Origin: Rhodoferax sp.
GTDB lineage: Bacteria > Pseudomonadota > Gammaproteobacteria > Burkholderiales > Burkholderiaceae_C
Reading direction: 5' to 3'
NCBI GenBank assembly: GCA_008015235.1
Contig: SSFF01000001.1
Span: 1-64,000 of the forward strand
DNA: 64,000 nt
The position numbers and the translations under genes were made by a program. Positions 18,748 to 30,616 of this stretch are shown in pieces (position 1 is the first letter of the stretch; each line of letters begins with the position of its first letter). Below the pieces are notes generated by a model that made no database searches, was not told where the DNA came from, and was given only the letters and a program-made list of their open reading frames with translations.

Positions 18748-19275
18748 TTACTTGAGGCGCCGCAGATGCCCGCTGGCAGGCGCCGGTGCAGACTGGGCCG
18801 GGGTCTCCATGAGGCTGCGCAGGCGTTCGCGGGCACGCGACAGGCGCGACATGACCGTGCCCACAGGGGTGCCGGTGATGCGCGCCACTTCGGCGTAGGA
18901 CAGGTCTTCGAGCGTGACCAGCAGCAGCACGGCACGCTGTTCCTCGGGCAGACGCAGCAGGCAGCGTTGCAGGTCCAGCAGGGTGTCCGGGGCGGCGGCT
19001 GGGTGGTGCAGCTCGTGGGCCACATCGTCCATTGGCACCAGCTGTGCCTGCGCCCGCTGCGCATTGCGCTGGCGGTACTGGCTGACGAAGAGGTTGTGCA
19101 TCACGGTGAACAGCCAGGCCCGCAGGTTGCTGCCCGCCAGCCACAGCCGCCAGCGCGAACAGGCGCGCTCCAGGGTGTCCTGCACCAGATCGTCGGCGGC
19201 CCAGGCGTCGCCGGTCAGCGCACGGGCGTAACGGCGCAGGCTCGGTATGTATTCGACGAGGGTGCTGGGCGGCAT
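18748..19275 (-). CDS. ECF-type RNA polymerase sigma factor
   Basis: A 175-residue sigma factor. Region 2 is visible in the N-terminal half (LTGDAWAADDLVQDTLERA, LRAWLFTVMHNLFVSQYR) and region 4 in the C-terminal half (RLPEEQRAVLLLVTLEDLSYAEVARITG, GTVMSRLSRARERL). It would direct RNA polymerase to a small regulon. The co-directional anti-sigma gene follows. The lipoprotein gene and the divergent small membrane-protein gene next to it are plausible targets, but no promoter motif was established. Confidence 0.92.
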   Translation of the reverse strand: MPPSTLVEYIPSLRRYARALTGDAWAADDLVQDTLERACSRWRLWLAGSNLRAWLFTVMHNLFVSQYRQRNAQRAQAQLVPMDDVAHELHHPAAAPDTLLDLQRCLLRLPEEQRAVLLLVTLEDLSYAEVARITGTPVGTVMSRLSRARERLRSLMETPAQSAPAPASGHLRRLK

Positions 19276-19298
19276 GGGGCGGCGACCTTAGCTTTGCA

Positions 19299-19697
19299 TT
19301 ATGGTTTGGCCACCTGCCAGACCTTGTTGACGCCATCGCCGCTCATGTCGCCGGGCTTGGCATCCTTGACCCAGTAGTACAGGGGCTTGCCTTTGAAGGC
19401 CCATTGCTTTTTGCCGTCGTCGCGCGTCACCACGCTGTAGTCGCCGTAGGCCTTGTCGCTGTCGCTGGCCATCAGTGGCGGCCAGTTGGTGGCGCAGGAA
19501 CCGTTGCAGACCGACTTGCCACTGCCGGCCATGTCTTTGTCGAAGGTGTACAGGGTCATTCCGTTGGGGCCGGTCAGTACGCCGTTGGCCACGCTGGCGG
19601 GTGCGCTGCCCATGGCGGCGCAGCCGACCAGAATGCTGGCGGCGAGCAAGGTACCCAGAAGTGTCGGGCGCAGGAAATGGCGGGAGGCAGTGTGCAT
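19299..19697 (-). CDS. Secreted-repeat lipoprotein (COG4315-type)
   Basis: A 132-residue lipoprotein: the signal ends in the lipobox ILVGC, and the mature part has two repeats typical of this family (GMTLYTFDKD with NGSCATNWPPL, then YSVVTRDDGKKQWAFKGKPLYYWVKD). Function of the family is not established; it is often found next to ECF sigma/anti-sigma genes in Burkholderiales. It lies 23 nt upstream of the sigma gene on the same strand. Start MHTASRHF is chosen because it fits the signal peptide; ten extra residues upstream are possible. Confidence 0.85.
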   Translation of the reverse strand: MHTASRHFLRPTLLGTLLAASILVGCAAMGSAPASVANGVLTGPNGMTLYTFDKDMAGSGKSVCNGSCATNWPPLMASDSDKAYGDYSVVTRDDGKKQWAFKGKPLYYWVKDAKPGDMSGDGVNKVWQVAKP

Positions 19698-19876
19698 GGG
19701 TTTTCTCCGTGTAAGGGTTGCTTGCACCGGGTGTGCACAGGCATGAACGCTTTGCCGGGTGGGTTTATTCCCTGCGTGGAAAAAAATTCCGCCATCCGAT
19801 CTTTACAAAGCTTCACGCCAGCACCAAACAGGTTTCACGTGACCGGTGCAGACTCCCTGCATTCATTGGAGGATGT

Positions 19877-20374
19877 ATGCAGTTGGTTCGCTTTCGCACA
19901 TGGATTACCCCCTTGGTCATTGGCAGTTTTGTGCTGCTGTCGGTGACCGGGGGCTTGATGTTCTTTCACCTAGACTCCGGGCTGAACAAGCTGGTGCACG
20001 AATGGTTCAGCTGGCTGTTCGTGGCCGGTGCAGGGCTGCACTTGGCCCTGCACAACGCCAGCTTCAAGAAGTACCTGGCCTCGGCAACGGGGCGTTGGGT
20101 CATGGCCGCGTTTGTGGTGGTGCTGGGGCTGAGTTTCGTGCCGCTGGGTGGCGCAGGGGGCTCCAAACCACCCTTTGTGGCGCCGATGCAGGCCCTGGCT
20201 GCAGCGCCTCTGCCGGTAGTTGCCGAGGTCGCACAGATTGGCATGCCCGAACTGCAGGCCCGCCTGCAAAAGCAAGGTGTGTCCTGGCGCGTAGATGCGC
20301 AGTCCGTCAAGGACCTGGTGGGCGAGGACCTTGGCGCGCAAATGCGCACCCTCTCCGCACTCATGAAGCCCTGA
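19877..20374 (+). CDS. Small membrane protein, DUF4405-like
   Basis: A 165-residue protein with three hydrophobic segments (TPLVIGSFVLLSVTGGLMFF, WLFVAGAGLHLALH, RWVMAAFVVVLGLSFVPL) and a C-terminal helical domain (MPELQARLQKQGVSWR, then LVGEDLGAQMRTL). Spaced histidines in the membrane part (H26, H35 and others) suggest possible haem binding, as in cytochrome b-like DUF4405 proteins. This is inference. It is divergent from the lipoprotein-sigma-antisigma genes. The ribosome-binding site GGAGGA at 19868-19873 fixes the start. Confidence 0.75.
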   Translation: MQLVRFRTWITPLVIGSFVLLSVTGGLMFFHLDSGLNKLVHEWFSWLFVAGAGLHLALHNASFKKYLASATGRWVMAAFVVVLGLSFVPLGGAGGSKPPFVAPMQALAAAPLPVVAEVAQIGMPELQARLQKQGVSWRVDAQSVKDLVGEDLGAQMRTLSALMKP

Positions 20375-20384
20375 GTGCGCGGCC

Positions 20385-20822
20385 CTACTGCGGTGCAGGC
20401 ACCTGCAGTGTGGTCGCCAATGCAGACGTCGCAATCTGGTAGTCGGCGAACACCTGCAAAGCCTCTTGCGGGTTGGTGACCTGGTAGAGGTGGTTGGTGT
20501 TGAGCTTCTGCGCCGTCTGGGCCGCTATGGCCAGGCGGAAGCTGTCGGGCAAGAGTTGTACGGAGACCTTGCACTGGGTGGTCTTGATCCAGTCGGCAAA
20601 GCCCTTGAACAGCGCGGCAGCGCCGGGCGTGCCGCCATCCCATCGGCGCATGTCCGCCATTCGCCCCCAGCGGGTCTTGCGGTCGCTGGCCATGGTTTTC
20701 ATTTCGTCCAGGTAGCGCACGATGGCTTCTTCGTTGAAGGTACCGACGAGCTCCGAATACAGCACATCGCCGCACCAAAAAACGCGGTACTGGCCGTGGG
20801 GGGCGAATGGACTTTCTGCCAT
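20385..20822 (-). CDS. Hypothetical protein downstream of cheV
   Basis: A 145-residue soluble protein (starts MAESPFAPHGQYRVFWCGDVLYSE; contains NEEAIVRYLDEMKTMASDRKTRWGRMADMRRW). The alternating pattern resembles STAS/SpoIIAA-like domains, but I cannot assign it. It lies 17 nt after cheV on the same strand, so it is probably co-transcribed and may act in the same signalling path. Confidence 0.75.
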   Translation of the reverse strand: MAESPFAPHGQYRVFWCGDVLYSELVGTFNEEAIVRYLDEMKTMASDRKTRWGRMADMRRWDGGTPGAAALFKGFADWIKTTQCKVSVQLLPDSFRLAIAAQTAQKLNTNHLYQVTNPQEALQVFADYQIATSALATTLQVPAPQ

Positions 20823-20839
20823 GGCTTGCGTGGAGCCCG

Positions 20840-21808
20840 TCAGCGTTCGTTCATCCGCTCCAAGGTGTCGCGCAGGGTTTCACCCAGCTCGCGCGGGGCG
20901 AACTTGGACAGGTAGGCATCGGCCCCGACGCTGGCCGCATGGCCTTCGCTGGCCTTGCCGGTGAGCGAGGAGTGCACCACCACGGCCATGCCGGAAAAGC
21001 GCGGGTCCTGCTTGATGTTGCGCGTGAGGGTGAAGCCGTCCATTTCCGGCATTTCCAGGTCGGTCAGCACCAGCGGAACCAGGTCGCGGGTGCGTTTGCC
21101 CTGGGACTGGGCCTGTGCGGCCAGGCCTTCGAGCTTTTGCCAGGCTTCCTTGCCATGCTTGGTCGCCACGTAGGGCACGTGCATGGCCTTGAGCGCTTCT
21201 TCGATCAGCAGGCGCGCGACGGACGAATCGTCCACGCACATGACCATGGCGCCCGGGGGCATGCTGATGTGCGGCAGTCCGCTGTGGTCATCGGCCGGGC
21301 CATGGCCTTCGGGGAATACATTGCGCAGGATCTGCTCCACGTCGAGCACCTGCACCAGGCGGCCATTGGGTTTGTCGCCGTCGATACGGGCTACGCCCGA
21401 CACCAGGCCCGAGGCGGTGTTGTCGGCGGCCTGCACGTTCTTCCATTCCACCGAAACGATTTCGAGCATCTCGTCGACCATGAAGGCCTGCGTGGTGCGT
21501 GAAAACTCCGTCACCAGCACGATGCCCATATTGGTCTGGGGTGTGCAGCCCGCCACGGCAGACAGGTCGATCACCGGGATCAGCTGGCCACGCACATTGG
21601 CCAGCCCCTTCATGTGCTGGGTGCTGTTGACAATGCTGGTCAAGGGCGGCGCAACCACGATTTCACGCACCTTGAACACATTGATGCCGAAGATTTCCTG
21701 TTGCCCGGTCTTGGGATCGTTGCCGAGCTTGAACAGCATCAGCTCCAGCTTGCTGTCGGGGGCATGGCGGGCGCTCTGGTGAGGGCCCTTGACGGCGGGT
21801 GTTTGCAT
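20840..21808 (-). CDS. cheV: Chemotaxis coupling protein CheV
   Basis: A 322-residue protein: an N-terminal CheW-like coupling domain (residues about 20-165; IFGINVFKVREIV, VRGQLIPVIDLSAVAG, GRLVQVLDVEQIL) and a C-terminal receiver domain (VMCVDDSSVAR, LVLTDLEMPEMDGFTL, where the Asp in LTDLE is the phosphorylation site). CheV couples chemoreceptors to the CheA kinase and is modulated by phosphorylation. Start MQTPAVKGP is chosen; an upstream Met would add 11 residues. Confidence 0.93.
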   Translation of the reverse strand: MQTPAVKGPHQSARHAPDSKLELMLFKLGNDPKTGQQEIFGINVFKVREIVVAPPLTSIVNSTQHMKGLANVRGQLIPVIDLSAVAGCTPQTNMGIVLVTEFSRTTQAFMVDEMLEIVSVEWKNVQAADNTASGLVSGVARIDGDKPNGRLVQVLDVEQILRNVFPEGHGPADDHSGLPHISMPPGAMVMCVDDSSVARLLIEEALKAMHVPYVATKHGKEAWQKLEGLAAQAQSQGKRTRDLVPLVLTDLEMPEMDGFTLTRNIKQDPRFSGMAVVVHSSLTGKASEGHAASVGADAYLSKFAPRELGETLRDTLERMNER

Positions 21809-21872
21809 GGTCGTGCGGGTGTCTCTGTATAGGAGGGGCACTATAGCGCGGGTTGGGCCAGTAGGGGTATTT

Positions 21873-25298
<3,426 letters not shown>

Positions 25299-25321
25299 GT
25301 TGCAAGGAAAATCGGGTTCCG

Positions 25322-25362
25322 GCCCGCACAAGATATGCACAAGTAGCTATTAAAAACATAGC
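25322..25362 (+). repeat. 41-nt dispersed palindromic element, copy 3
   Basis: GCCCGCA (25322-25328), 17-nt spacer, core GCTATTAAAAACATAGC (25346-25362) with perfect 5-bp arms. It lies just upstream of the SNF2 helicase gene, in its likely promoter region. Confidence 0.88.
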
Positions 25363-25435
25363 GACTGGCAGGACTTTGTGCGTAGCCCAAGGGGCGTATT
25401 TTCCTCCGGTTTGGTGGACCGGCGTCACTTCGATG

Positions 25436-25470
25436 AAAAAAGGGGCAGCCCGCTTTGCAGCGGCTGCCCC
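25436..25470 (-). terminator. Intrinsic terminator of the medium-chain reductase gene
   Basis: On the minus strand GGGGCAGCC (25470-25462) pairs with GGCTGCCCC (25450-25442), followed by six T residues. It lies 23 nt past the stop of the reductase gene. Confidence 0.85.
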
Positions 25471-25492
25471 CTTCTGTTCTGGGTTCCCCGAC

Positions 25493-26503
25493 TTACTCGG
25501 CGGCCACCTGCAGCACCAGCTTGCCCTGGTTGGCACCGGTGAAGAGCATGTCAAACGCCTTGGGGAAATTTTCCAGACCCTTCACGATGTCCTCGCGCGT
25601 CTTGAGCTTGCCCGAGGCGATCCAGCCGCCCATGACCATGGCGGCTTCCATGGCGCGGTCGTAGTAGTCGGACACCACGATGCCGGTCATGGTGGCGCGG
25701 TTCACCAGCAGGGACAGGTAGTTGGCCGGGCCCTTCACGGGCGTGGTGTTGTTGTACTGCGAGATCGCGCCGCAGATGACGATGCGGGCGCCGCGGGCCA
25801 GGCGGGTCAGCACCGCGTCCAGGATGTCGCCGCCCACGTTGTCGAAGTACACGTTCACGCCGTTGGGGCAGTGCTGCTTCAAAGCTTCGGCCACGTTCTC
25901 GGTCTTGTAGTCGATGGCGGCGTCAAAGCCCAGTTCTTCGACCAGGTAGCGGCACTTGTCGGCGCCCCCGGCGATGCCGACCACGCGGCAGCCCTTGATC
26001 TTGGCCACCTGGCCCACCACCGAGCCCACGGCACCGGCCGCGCCCGACACCACCACGGTGTCGCCGGCCTGGGGCTTGCCGGCCTCGAGCAGGCCGAAGT
26101 AGGCGGTCATGCCGGGCATGCCCAGGGTGCCCAGGTAGGTGGGCAGGGGCGCCAGCTTGGGGTCGACCTTGGTGATGCCCTTGCCATCGGAGTAGGCGTA
26201 TTCCTGCACGCCCAACAGGCCGGTCACATGGTCACCGACAGCAAATTTCGGGTTGTTGGAGGCGGTCACACGGCCCACGCCCAGGGCGCGCATGACTTCG
26301 TTGATGCCCACGGGCGGAATGTAGGACTTGGCGTCGTTCATCCAGCCGCGCATGGCCGGGTCCAGCGACAGGTACAGGTTTTGGATGACGATTTCGCCTT
26401 CCGCCGGGGCGCGCACGGCTTCCTCGGTGCGGTTCCAGTCGCTGTCTTTCACAGCGCCCACGGGGCGGGCGGCGAGGCGGAATTGGTGGTTGGTAGCGGT
26501 CAT
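25493..26503 (-). CDS. Zinc-independent medium-chain NADP-dependent oxidoreductase (CurA/PTGR type)
   Basis: A 336-residue enzyme: MSLDPAM-like LYLSLDPAMRGWMN near residue 45, the nucleotide-binding VVVSGAAGAVGSVVGQVAKIKG (about 150-172), and FDNVGGDILDAVL. This is the pattern of CurA and prostaglandin/leukotriene reductases, which reduce the double bond of enones with NADPH. It is divergent from a LysR regulator, which probably controls it. The preceding gap holds LysR-type palindromes. Confidence 0.92.
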   Translation of the reverse strand: MTATNHQFRLAARPVGAVKDSDWNRTEEAVRAPAEGEIVIQNLYLSLDPAMRGWMNDAKSYIPPVGINEVMRALGVGRVTASNNPKFAVGDHVTGLLGVQEYAYSDGKGITKVDPKLAPLPTYLGTLGMPGMTAYFGLLEAGKPQAGDTVVVSGAAGAVGSVVGQVAKIKGCRVVGIAGGADKCRYLVEELGFDAAIDYKTENVAEALKQHCPNGVNVYFDNVGGDILDAVLTRLARGARIVICGAISQYNNTTPVKGPANYLSLLVNRATMTGIVVSDYYDRAMEAAMVMGGWIASGKLKTREDIVKGLENFPKAFDMLFTGANQGKLVLQVAAE

Positions 26504-26595
26504 GGGGATGTCCTTTTCAGAAGTGGAGGGGGAGCGCCAAACCGTTTCAGCGCCATGCTTCGCAGTGTAGGAATTGACTTATTGCCTGAGAAGCC

Positions 26596-26614
26596 TATCG
26601 TTTTGCATAAGATA
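26596..26614. promoter_or_regulatory. LysR-type operator (T-N11-A box)
   Basis: TATC (26596-26599), 11 bp, then GATA (26611-26614) forms the classical LysR T-N11-A palindrome in the gap between the divergent LysR and reductase genes. A second inverted repeat, GTTGCT-N5-AGCAAC (26615-26631), directly follows and may be the activation site. Confidence 0.6.
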
Positions 26615-26645
26615 GTTGCTTAATGAGCAACAATTAAGGCTTTCT

Positions 26646-27533
26646 ATGAACCCACAGCGCTTGGCACTGTTCTCGGCCATCGTCCAGGCCGGCTCCATCA
26701 GTAAGGCGGCGGTGGGGCTGGGTGCTTCCAAATCGGTGCTGTCACGCCAGCTGGCCAAGCTCGAAGACGAACTCGGTGCGCGCCTGATCCAGCGCTCCAC
26801 GCGCAAGCTCACACTGACCGAAATCGGCGAACTGGTCTACGCCCAGGCGCAGCGCATCGACCAGGCCATGGCCAACATCGACGAGCTGACCGGCCAGTAC
26901 CAGAAAGAGGTGACAGGCCGCCTGCGCGTGACCTGCCCGCGGCCGCTGGGCCAGCGTTACCTGGTGCCGCTGCTGGTGGAGTTTGCACAGCGCTACCCCA
27001 AACTGGAAGTGTCGCTGCAGGTGGACGACCGCATGGTGGATCTGATTGCCGAAAACATCGACGTCGCCATCCGTGTCGCCCACCTGGAGGATTCGACCCT
27101 GGTGGCCCGGCGCCTGGGCGAAAACCCGCGCGTGATGGTGGCGTCACCCGCCTACCTGCAACGCGCCGGGGTGCCGCAGCACCCGGACGACCTGCGCCAG
27201 CACGACTGCCTGATCTACGCCAGCGGCGCGCGTGTGTTCGACACATGGAGTCTGGAGGGTGAGGACGGGACTACCGTGCTGCAGGCACCGCACCGGCTGC
27301 AGATCAACGACGGCATGGCGCTGGTGGCCGCCGCCTGTGCCGGTGGCGGCGTGCTGGTCATCGACCGCCTGCTGGTGAACGAAGAGCTGGCCAGCGGCGC
27401 CTTGGTACCGGTGCTGCCGGACTACCGGTTGCGTGCGGGCCAGCCGATCTATGCCGTCTACCCGGCGCGGCCCTGGCTGGCCTTCAAGACCGCGACCTTC
27501 ATTGCCTTTCTGCAGGAGCGCTTGTTCGTCTGA
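26646..27533 (+). CDS. LysR-family transcriptional regulator
   Basis: A 295-residue regulator with an N-terminal winged helix-turn-helix (LALFSAIVQAGSISKAAVGLGASKSVLSRQLAKLEDELG) and a substrate-binding effector domain (about 90-290). It is divergent from the medium-chain reductase gene and is likely to regulate it and itself. ATG 26646 follows the operator-containing gap; an upstream ATG at 26616 falls inside the palindrome and would add ten residues outside the family start. Confidence 0.92.
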   Translation: MNPQRLALFSAIVQAGSISKAAVGLGASKSVLSRQLAKLEDELGARLIQRSTRKLTLTEIGELVYAQAQRIDQAMANIDELTGQYQKEVTGRLRVTCPRPLGQRYLVPLLVEFAQRYPKLEVSLQVDDRMVDLIAENIDVAIRVAHLEDSTLVARRLGENPRVMVASPAYLQRAGVPQHPDDLRQHDCLIYASGARVFDTWSLEGEDGTTVLQAPHRLQINDGMALVAAACAGGGVLVIDRLLVNEELASGALVPVLPDYRLRAGQPIYAVYPARPWLAFKTATFIAFLQERLFV

Positions 27534-27565
27534 AGGATCGTTTTTCTATGCCAAATTGGGCTGTA

Positions 27566-27606
27566 GCCCGCATAAAAATTGTGCGAGCAGCTATGAAATG
27601 CAGAGC
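27566..27606 (+). repeat. 41-nt dispersed palindromic element, copy 4
   Basis: GCCCGCA (27566-27572), 17-nt spacer, core GCTATGAAATGCAGAGC (27590-27606) with one mismatch in the right arm. Upstream is CCAAATTGGG, which recurs before copy 6 and, inverted, after copy 1. It lies between the convergent LysR and DsbA-like genes. Confidence 0.85.
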
Positions 27607-27630
27607 GAGTGACGGTAAGAACTGCCAACC

Positions 27631-28266
27631 TCAGGCCGCCGTGGCCTGGGCCAACAGCTGATTGGCAGTGCCGTACAGCAAGGTGCGTGGCAGCAGGCGC
27701 CAGCCCGCACTGTCGCGCACGACCAGCGCCGGAACGCCGTCGGTGCGCCGGGCATTCAGCAGCTGGCGTGCCTTCTGCGTGCGGCTGCGTACGGCCAGCA
27801 CCAGGGCCTCGTCCGGGTCCAGCAGCCGCTGGGCGGCTTGGGCATGGCCCCAGGTCCGCAGCAGGGTGGCCACCGCTTCGCTGGTGCAGGTGTCCTGACC
27901 ATGCAGGTAGCGTGCCTGCTGCAGCTGCTCCAGCACCGGCAGCTCGGCCGACGGGTCTTCCAGGCCGACGGCCGTGAGGGCCCACGTGGTGGCCGTGGAG
28001 TCGAAGGCGCTGCCCGGGCGGTTCAGCACCTGCGCGCGGTAGGCGTCCGAAAACGCTTGGCCGGTGAGCTGCTGGATGCGTTGGTCGTTGGACCAGGCAT
28101 AGGCGGCAAACTGGGCGTCCATGGTGCGCCCGCTGCCGCTGAACAGGCCGGTGGGGTGCAGCGTGATCTGGACACCGGGGCGCTGCGCGAGCTGGTGCAC
28201 CACGGGTGCGGCGCCGTAGCACCAGCCGCACAGGGGATCGAACAGGTAGGCGAATTCAGTGGGCAT
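27631..28266 (-). CDS. DsbA-family thioredoxin-like protein (FrnE-related)
   Basis: A 211-residue protein beginning MPTEFAYLFDPLCGWCYGAAPVV, with the active-site CxxC (Cys13 and Cys16) of the DsbA/FrnE group; the cis-Pro segment is DGVPALVV. No signal peptide is seen, so it acts in the cytoplasm, probably as a thiol oxidoreductase or isomerase. AAGGA is well placed before ATG 28266. An in-frame extension upstream lacks family similarity. Confidence 0.87.
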   Translation of the reverse strand: MPTEFAYLFDPLCGWCYGAAPVVHQLAQRPGVQITLHPTGLFSGSGRTMDAQFAAYAWSNDQRIQQLTGQAFSDAYRAQVLNRPGSAFDSTATTWALTAVGLEDPSAELPVLEQLQQARYLHGQDTCTSEAVATLLRTWGHAQAAQRLLDPDEALVLAVRSRTQKARQLLNARRTDGVPALVVRDSAGWRLLPRTLLYGTANQLLAQATAA

Positions 28267-28392
28267 AACAAGTTCCTTGGGCATGGGGCGGTGTTGGTCT
28301 TGGCGCCGATCATCGGCCCCAAAAGGCGAGTTTGTCGACCACTTTGGAGGTTGCTTCGCCACCGTCCCGTAGGGAGGGAAAAATCGGTGCAT

Positions 28393-28433
28393 GCCCGCAC
28401 AAAATATGGACAAACAACTCCTGAAACAATAGC
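28393..28433 (+). repeat. 41-nt dispersed palindromic element, copy 5 (degenerate)
   Basis: GCCCGCA (28393-28399), 17-nt spacer close to that of copy 3, and a core (28417-28433, ACTCCTGAAACAATAGC) that keeps the right arm ATAGC but has lost the left arm. It is recognised by its exact 41-nt length and conserved left end. Confidence 0.6.
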
Positions 28434-28459
28434 CGATCGACGCCCTGCATCAACCCGAC

Positions 28460-29089
28460 TCAGCCCCGCAACCCGGCCAGCATGGCGTGCAGCAAGACGC
28501 GGGCATCGGGCAGGGCCTGGTTCCAGGGGCGGCTGTCGTGGTCCAGCGCTTCCAGCGCGCCGTAGAGCAAGCCCAGGATCAGCCGTGCCCGCAGCCGGGC
28601 GTCGCCGCTGGGCATGGCGCCTGCGGCCTGCAGGCCTTCCACCGTGTGCACCATGGCACCCAGGCCCTGGCGTTCGCGGATTTCCAGCCAGCCCTGGGTA
28701 CCCAGCACGGCCGGTGCGTCGGTCAGGCCAATGCGCCGGGCCTGCGGGTCTTGCGCGGCCGCCAGGAATGCATCCATGCCTGCCAGAAAGGCGTCCCACG
28801 GCGTGGCACCGGCCTGCGCGGCCTGGGCCATGGCGGCTTGCACCACGCGCACCAGTGTGGCGTCCAGCTCTTCGGCCACGGCGGCAAACAGGCCCTTCTT
28901 GTCGCCAAAGTGGTGGTACAGCGCGCCGGTGGTCACGCCCGCCTCAGCGCACAGGGTGCCGAGCGCCGTTTTCTCGAAACCCAGCGCTCCGAACAGGCGA
29001 CGGCCCGCGCCGCGCAAGGCGGCCTGCGTGCTTTCTGCATTGGCCTTGCGGCCGTCAATAGTCTGCTGGGATGAAGGGCCTTTGTGCAT
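28460..29089 (-). CDS. TetR-family transcriptional regulator
   Basis: A 209-residue regulator with the TetR helix-turn-helix (LGTLCAEAGVTTGALYHHFGDKKGLFAAV, about residues 35-63) and a C-terminal ligand-binding domain. It is divergent from the DUF1304 gene, with a perfect palindrome between them, so it likely represses that gene and itself. Start MHKGPSSQQ follows the palindrome; the open frame upstream runs through the operator. Confidence 0.92.
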   Translation of the reverse strand: MHKGPSSQQTIDGRKANAESTQAALRGAGRRLFGALGFEKTALGTLCAEAGVTTGALYHHFGDKKGLFAAVAEELDATLVRVVQAAMAQAAQAGATPWDAFLAGMDAFLAAAQDPQARRIGLTDAPAVLGTQGWLEIRERQGLGAMVHTVEGLQAAGAMPSGDARLRARLILGLLYGALEALDHDSRPWNQALPDARVLLHAMLAGLRG

Positions 29090-29106
29090 GGCGCGAAACA
29101 AACATA

Positions 29107-29118
29107 ACGTAATTACGT
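29107..29118. promoter_or_regulatory. Probable TetR operator
   Basis: ACGTAATTACGT is a perfect 12-bp palindrome in the gap between the divergent TetR and DUF1304 genes, 18 nt from the tetR start. Its size and place are typical of TetR-family operators. Confidence 0.65.
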
Positions 29119-29190
29119 ATTCTACCGACTTCCGTGCCGCCCGCATTGCAAATGGGATGTCTGGCACCACCCACTACCAAGGAATTCACC

Positions 29191-29550
29191 ATGGCCCCTC
29201 TCGCCCAAATCATCGCCGCTGCCGTCATGCTGCTGCACGTCTACATCTTCCTGCTGGAAACCGTGCTGTTCCGCAGCCGTGGCTACAAGGTGTTTGGCAT
29301 AACCCCGGACAAGGTGGATACCATGGCGCCGGCCATGTCGAACCAAGGTTGCTACAACGGATTCCTGGCCGCCGCCTTGGCGCTGGGCTTTGTGCTGCCC
29401 AATGCCGCAACGGCCCAGGCGTTCACGATCTTTGGGCTGGCGTGCGTGGCCGTTGCCGGCATCTGGGGCGCGTTGACCGTTAGCCGCCGCATCCTGTTCG
29501 TGCAGACCGTGCCTGCCGTGCTGGGGCTGGCAGCCTTGGCACTGGCCTGA
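29191..29550 (+). CDS. DUF1304 membrane protein
   Basis: A 119-residue protein with four hydrophobic segments (APLAQIIAAAVMLLHVYIFLLE; FLAAALALGFVLPNA; FTIFGLACVAVAGIWGAL; VPAVLGLAALAL) and the DUF1304 pattern VLFRSRGYKVFGITPDKVD and MSNQGCYNGFLA. Function is unknown. It is probably under control of the divergent TetR regulator. AAGGA lies 8 nt before the ATG. Confidence 0.87.
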   Translation: MAPLAQIIAAAVMLLHVYIFLLETVLFRSRGYKVFGITPDKVDTMAPAMSNQGCYNGFLAAALALGFVLPNAATAQAFTIFGLACVAVAGIWGALTVSRRILFVQTVPAVLGLAALALA

Positions 29551-29580
29551 CACCACAACACGCTGGCATGCAGCGGACAT

Positions 29581-29608
29581 AAAAAAAAGGGGCTCGCGCC
29601 CCTTTTCC
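29581..29608. terminator. Bidirectional terminator between DUF1304 and lipA genes
   Basis: AAAAGGGGC pairs with GCCCCTTTT around TCGC, with A runs on the left and T runs on the right, so it can end both the DUF1304 transcript and the lipA transcript. Confidence 0.85.
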
Positions 29609-29623
29609 TTTAGTTCGGATTTT

Positions 29624-30610
29624 TCAGTGTCCCGCGCCCTTGGCCTGCTGGTCTGCGTGGTAGCTCGAACGCACCATCGCACCCACGGCAGCGTGCTTGA
29701 AGCCCATCTTGTACGCCTCGGCCTCGAACATCTTGAACACGTCGGGGTGCACGTAGCGCTTTACCGTCAGGTGGGCGGTGCTGGGGGCCAGGTACTGGCC
29801 GATGGTCAGCATTTCGATGTCGTGCTCGCGCATGTCGCGCATCACCTGCAGCACTTCCTCGTCGGTCTCGCCCAGGCCAACCATGATGCCGCTCTTGGTG
29901 GGGATGCCGGGGTGCTGGGCCTTGAACTTCTTCAGCAGGCCCAGGCTGAACAGGTAGTCGGAGCCGGGGCGCGCTTCCTTGTAGAGGCGCGGCGCGGTTT
30001 CCAGGTTGTGGTTCATCACATCGGGTGGTGCGGTGGCCAGGATGGCCAGCGCCTTGTCCAGGCGGCCGCGGAAGTCGGGCACCAGCACCTCGATCTGGGT
30101 GGCGGGCGAGAGCTTGCGGATTTCTGAAATGCAATCCACATAGTGCTGGGCACCGCCATCGCGCAGGTCGTCGCGGTCGACGCTGGTGATGACCACGTAC
30201 TTCAGTTTCAGGTCGGCCACGGTCTGGGCCAGCTTGAGCGGCTCGTTGGTGTCCAGCGGGTCGGGGCGGCCATGGCCCACGTCGCAGAACGGGCAGCGGC
30301 GAGTGCATTTGTCACCCATGATCATGAAGGTGGCGGTGCCGTGACCGAAGCATTCGCCGATGTTGGGGCAGCTGGCTTCCTCACACACCGTCACCAGCTT
30401 GTTCTTGCGCAGCACGTCCTTGATCTCGTAGAAGCGCGTGGTCGGGCTGCCGGCCTTGACGCGGATCCAGTCCGGCTTCTTCAGCACTTCACCCTGCTGC
30501 ACCTTGATGGGGATGCGGGCCAGCTTGGCGCCAGCCTTTTGCTTGAGGGTGGCGTCGTATTCGGCGGCGCTCTGCGCTTCGCGGATGGTGTTCTCGGGTG
30601 CGGTGCTCAT
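29624..30610 (-). CDS. lipA: Lipoyl synthase
   Basis: A 328-residue radical-SAM enzyme. It has both 4Fe-4S sites of the family: [12 protein letters not shown] (sacrificial auxiliary cluster) and [11 protein letters not shown] (radical-SAM cluster), plus the C-terminal VRSSYHAD. It inserts two sulfur atoms into protein-bound octanoyl groups. It follows lipB by 6 nt, so the two steps of lipoate assembly are co-transcribed. Confidence 0.97.
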   Translation of the reverse strand: MSTAPENTIREAQSAAEYDATLKQKAGAKLARIPIKVQQGEVLKKPDWIRVKAGSPTTRFYEIKDVLRKNKLVTVCEEASCPNIGECFGHGTATFMIMGDKCTRRCPFCDVGHGRPDPLDTNEPLKLAQTVADLKLKYVVITSVDRDDLRDGGAQHYVDCISEIRKLSPATQIEVLVPDFRGRLDKALAILATAPPDVMNHNLETAPRLYKEARPGSDYLFSLGLLKKFKAQHPGIPTKSGIMVGLGETDEEVLQVMRDMREHDIEMLTIGQYLAPSTAHLTVKRYVHPDVFKMFEAEAYKMGFKHAAVGAMVRSSYHADQQAKGAGH

Positions 30611-30616
30611 GGCGGT

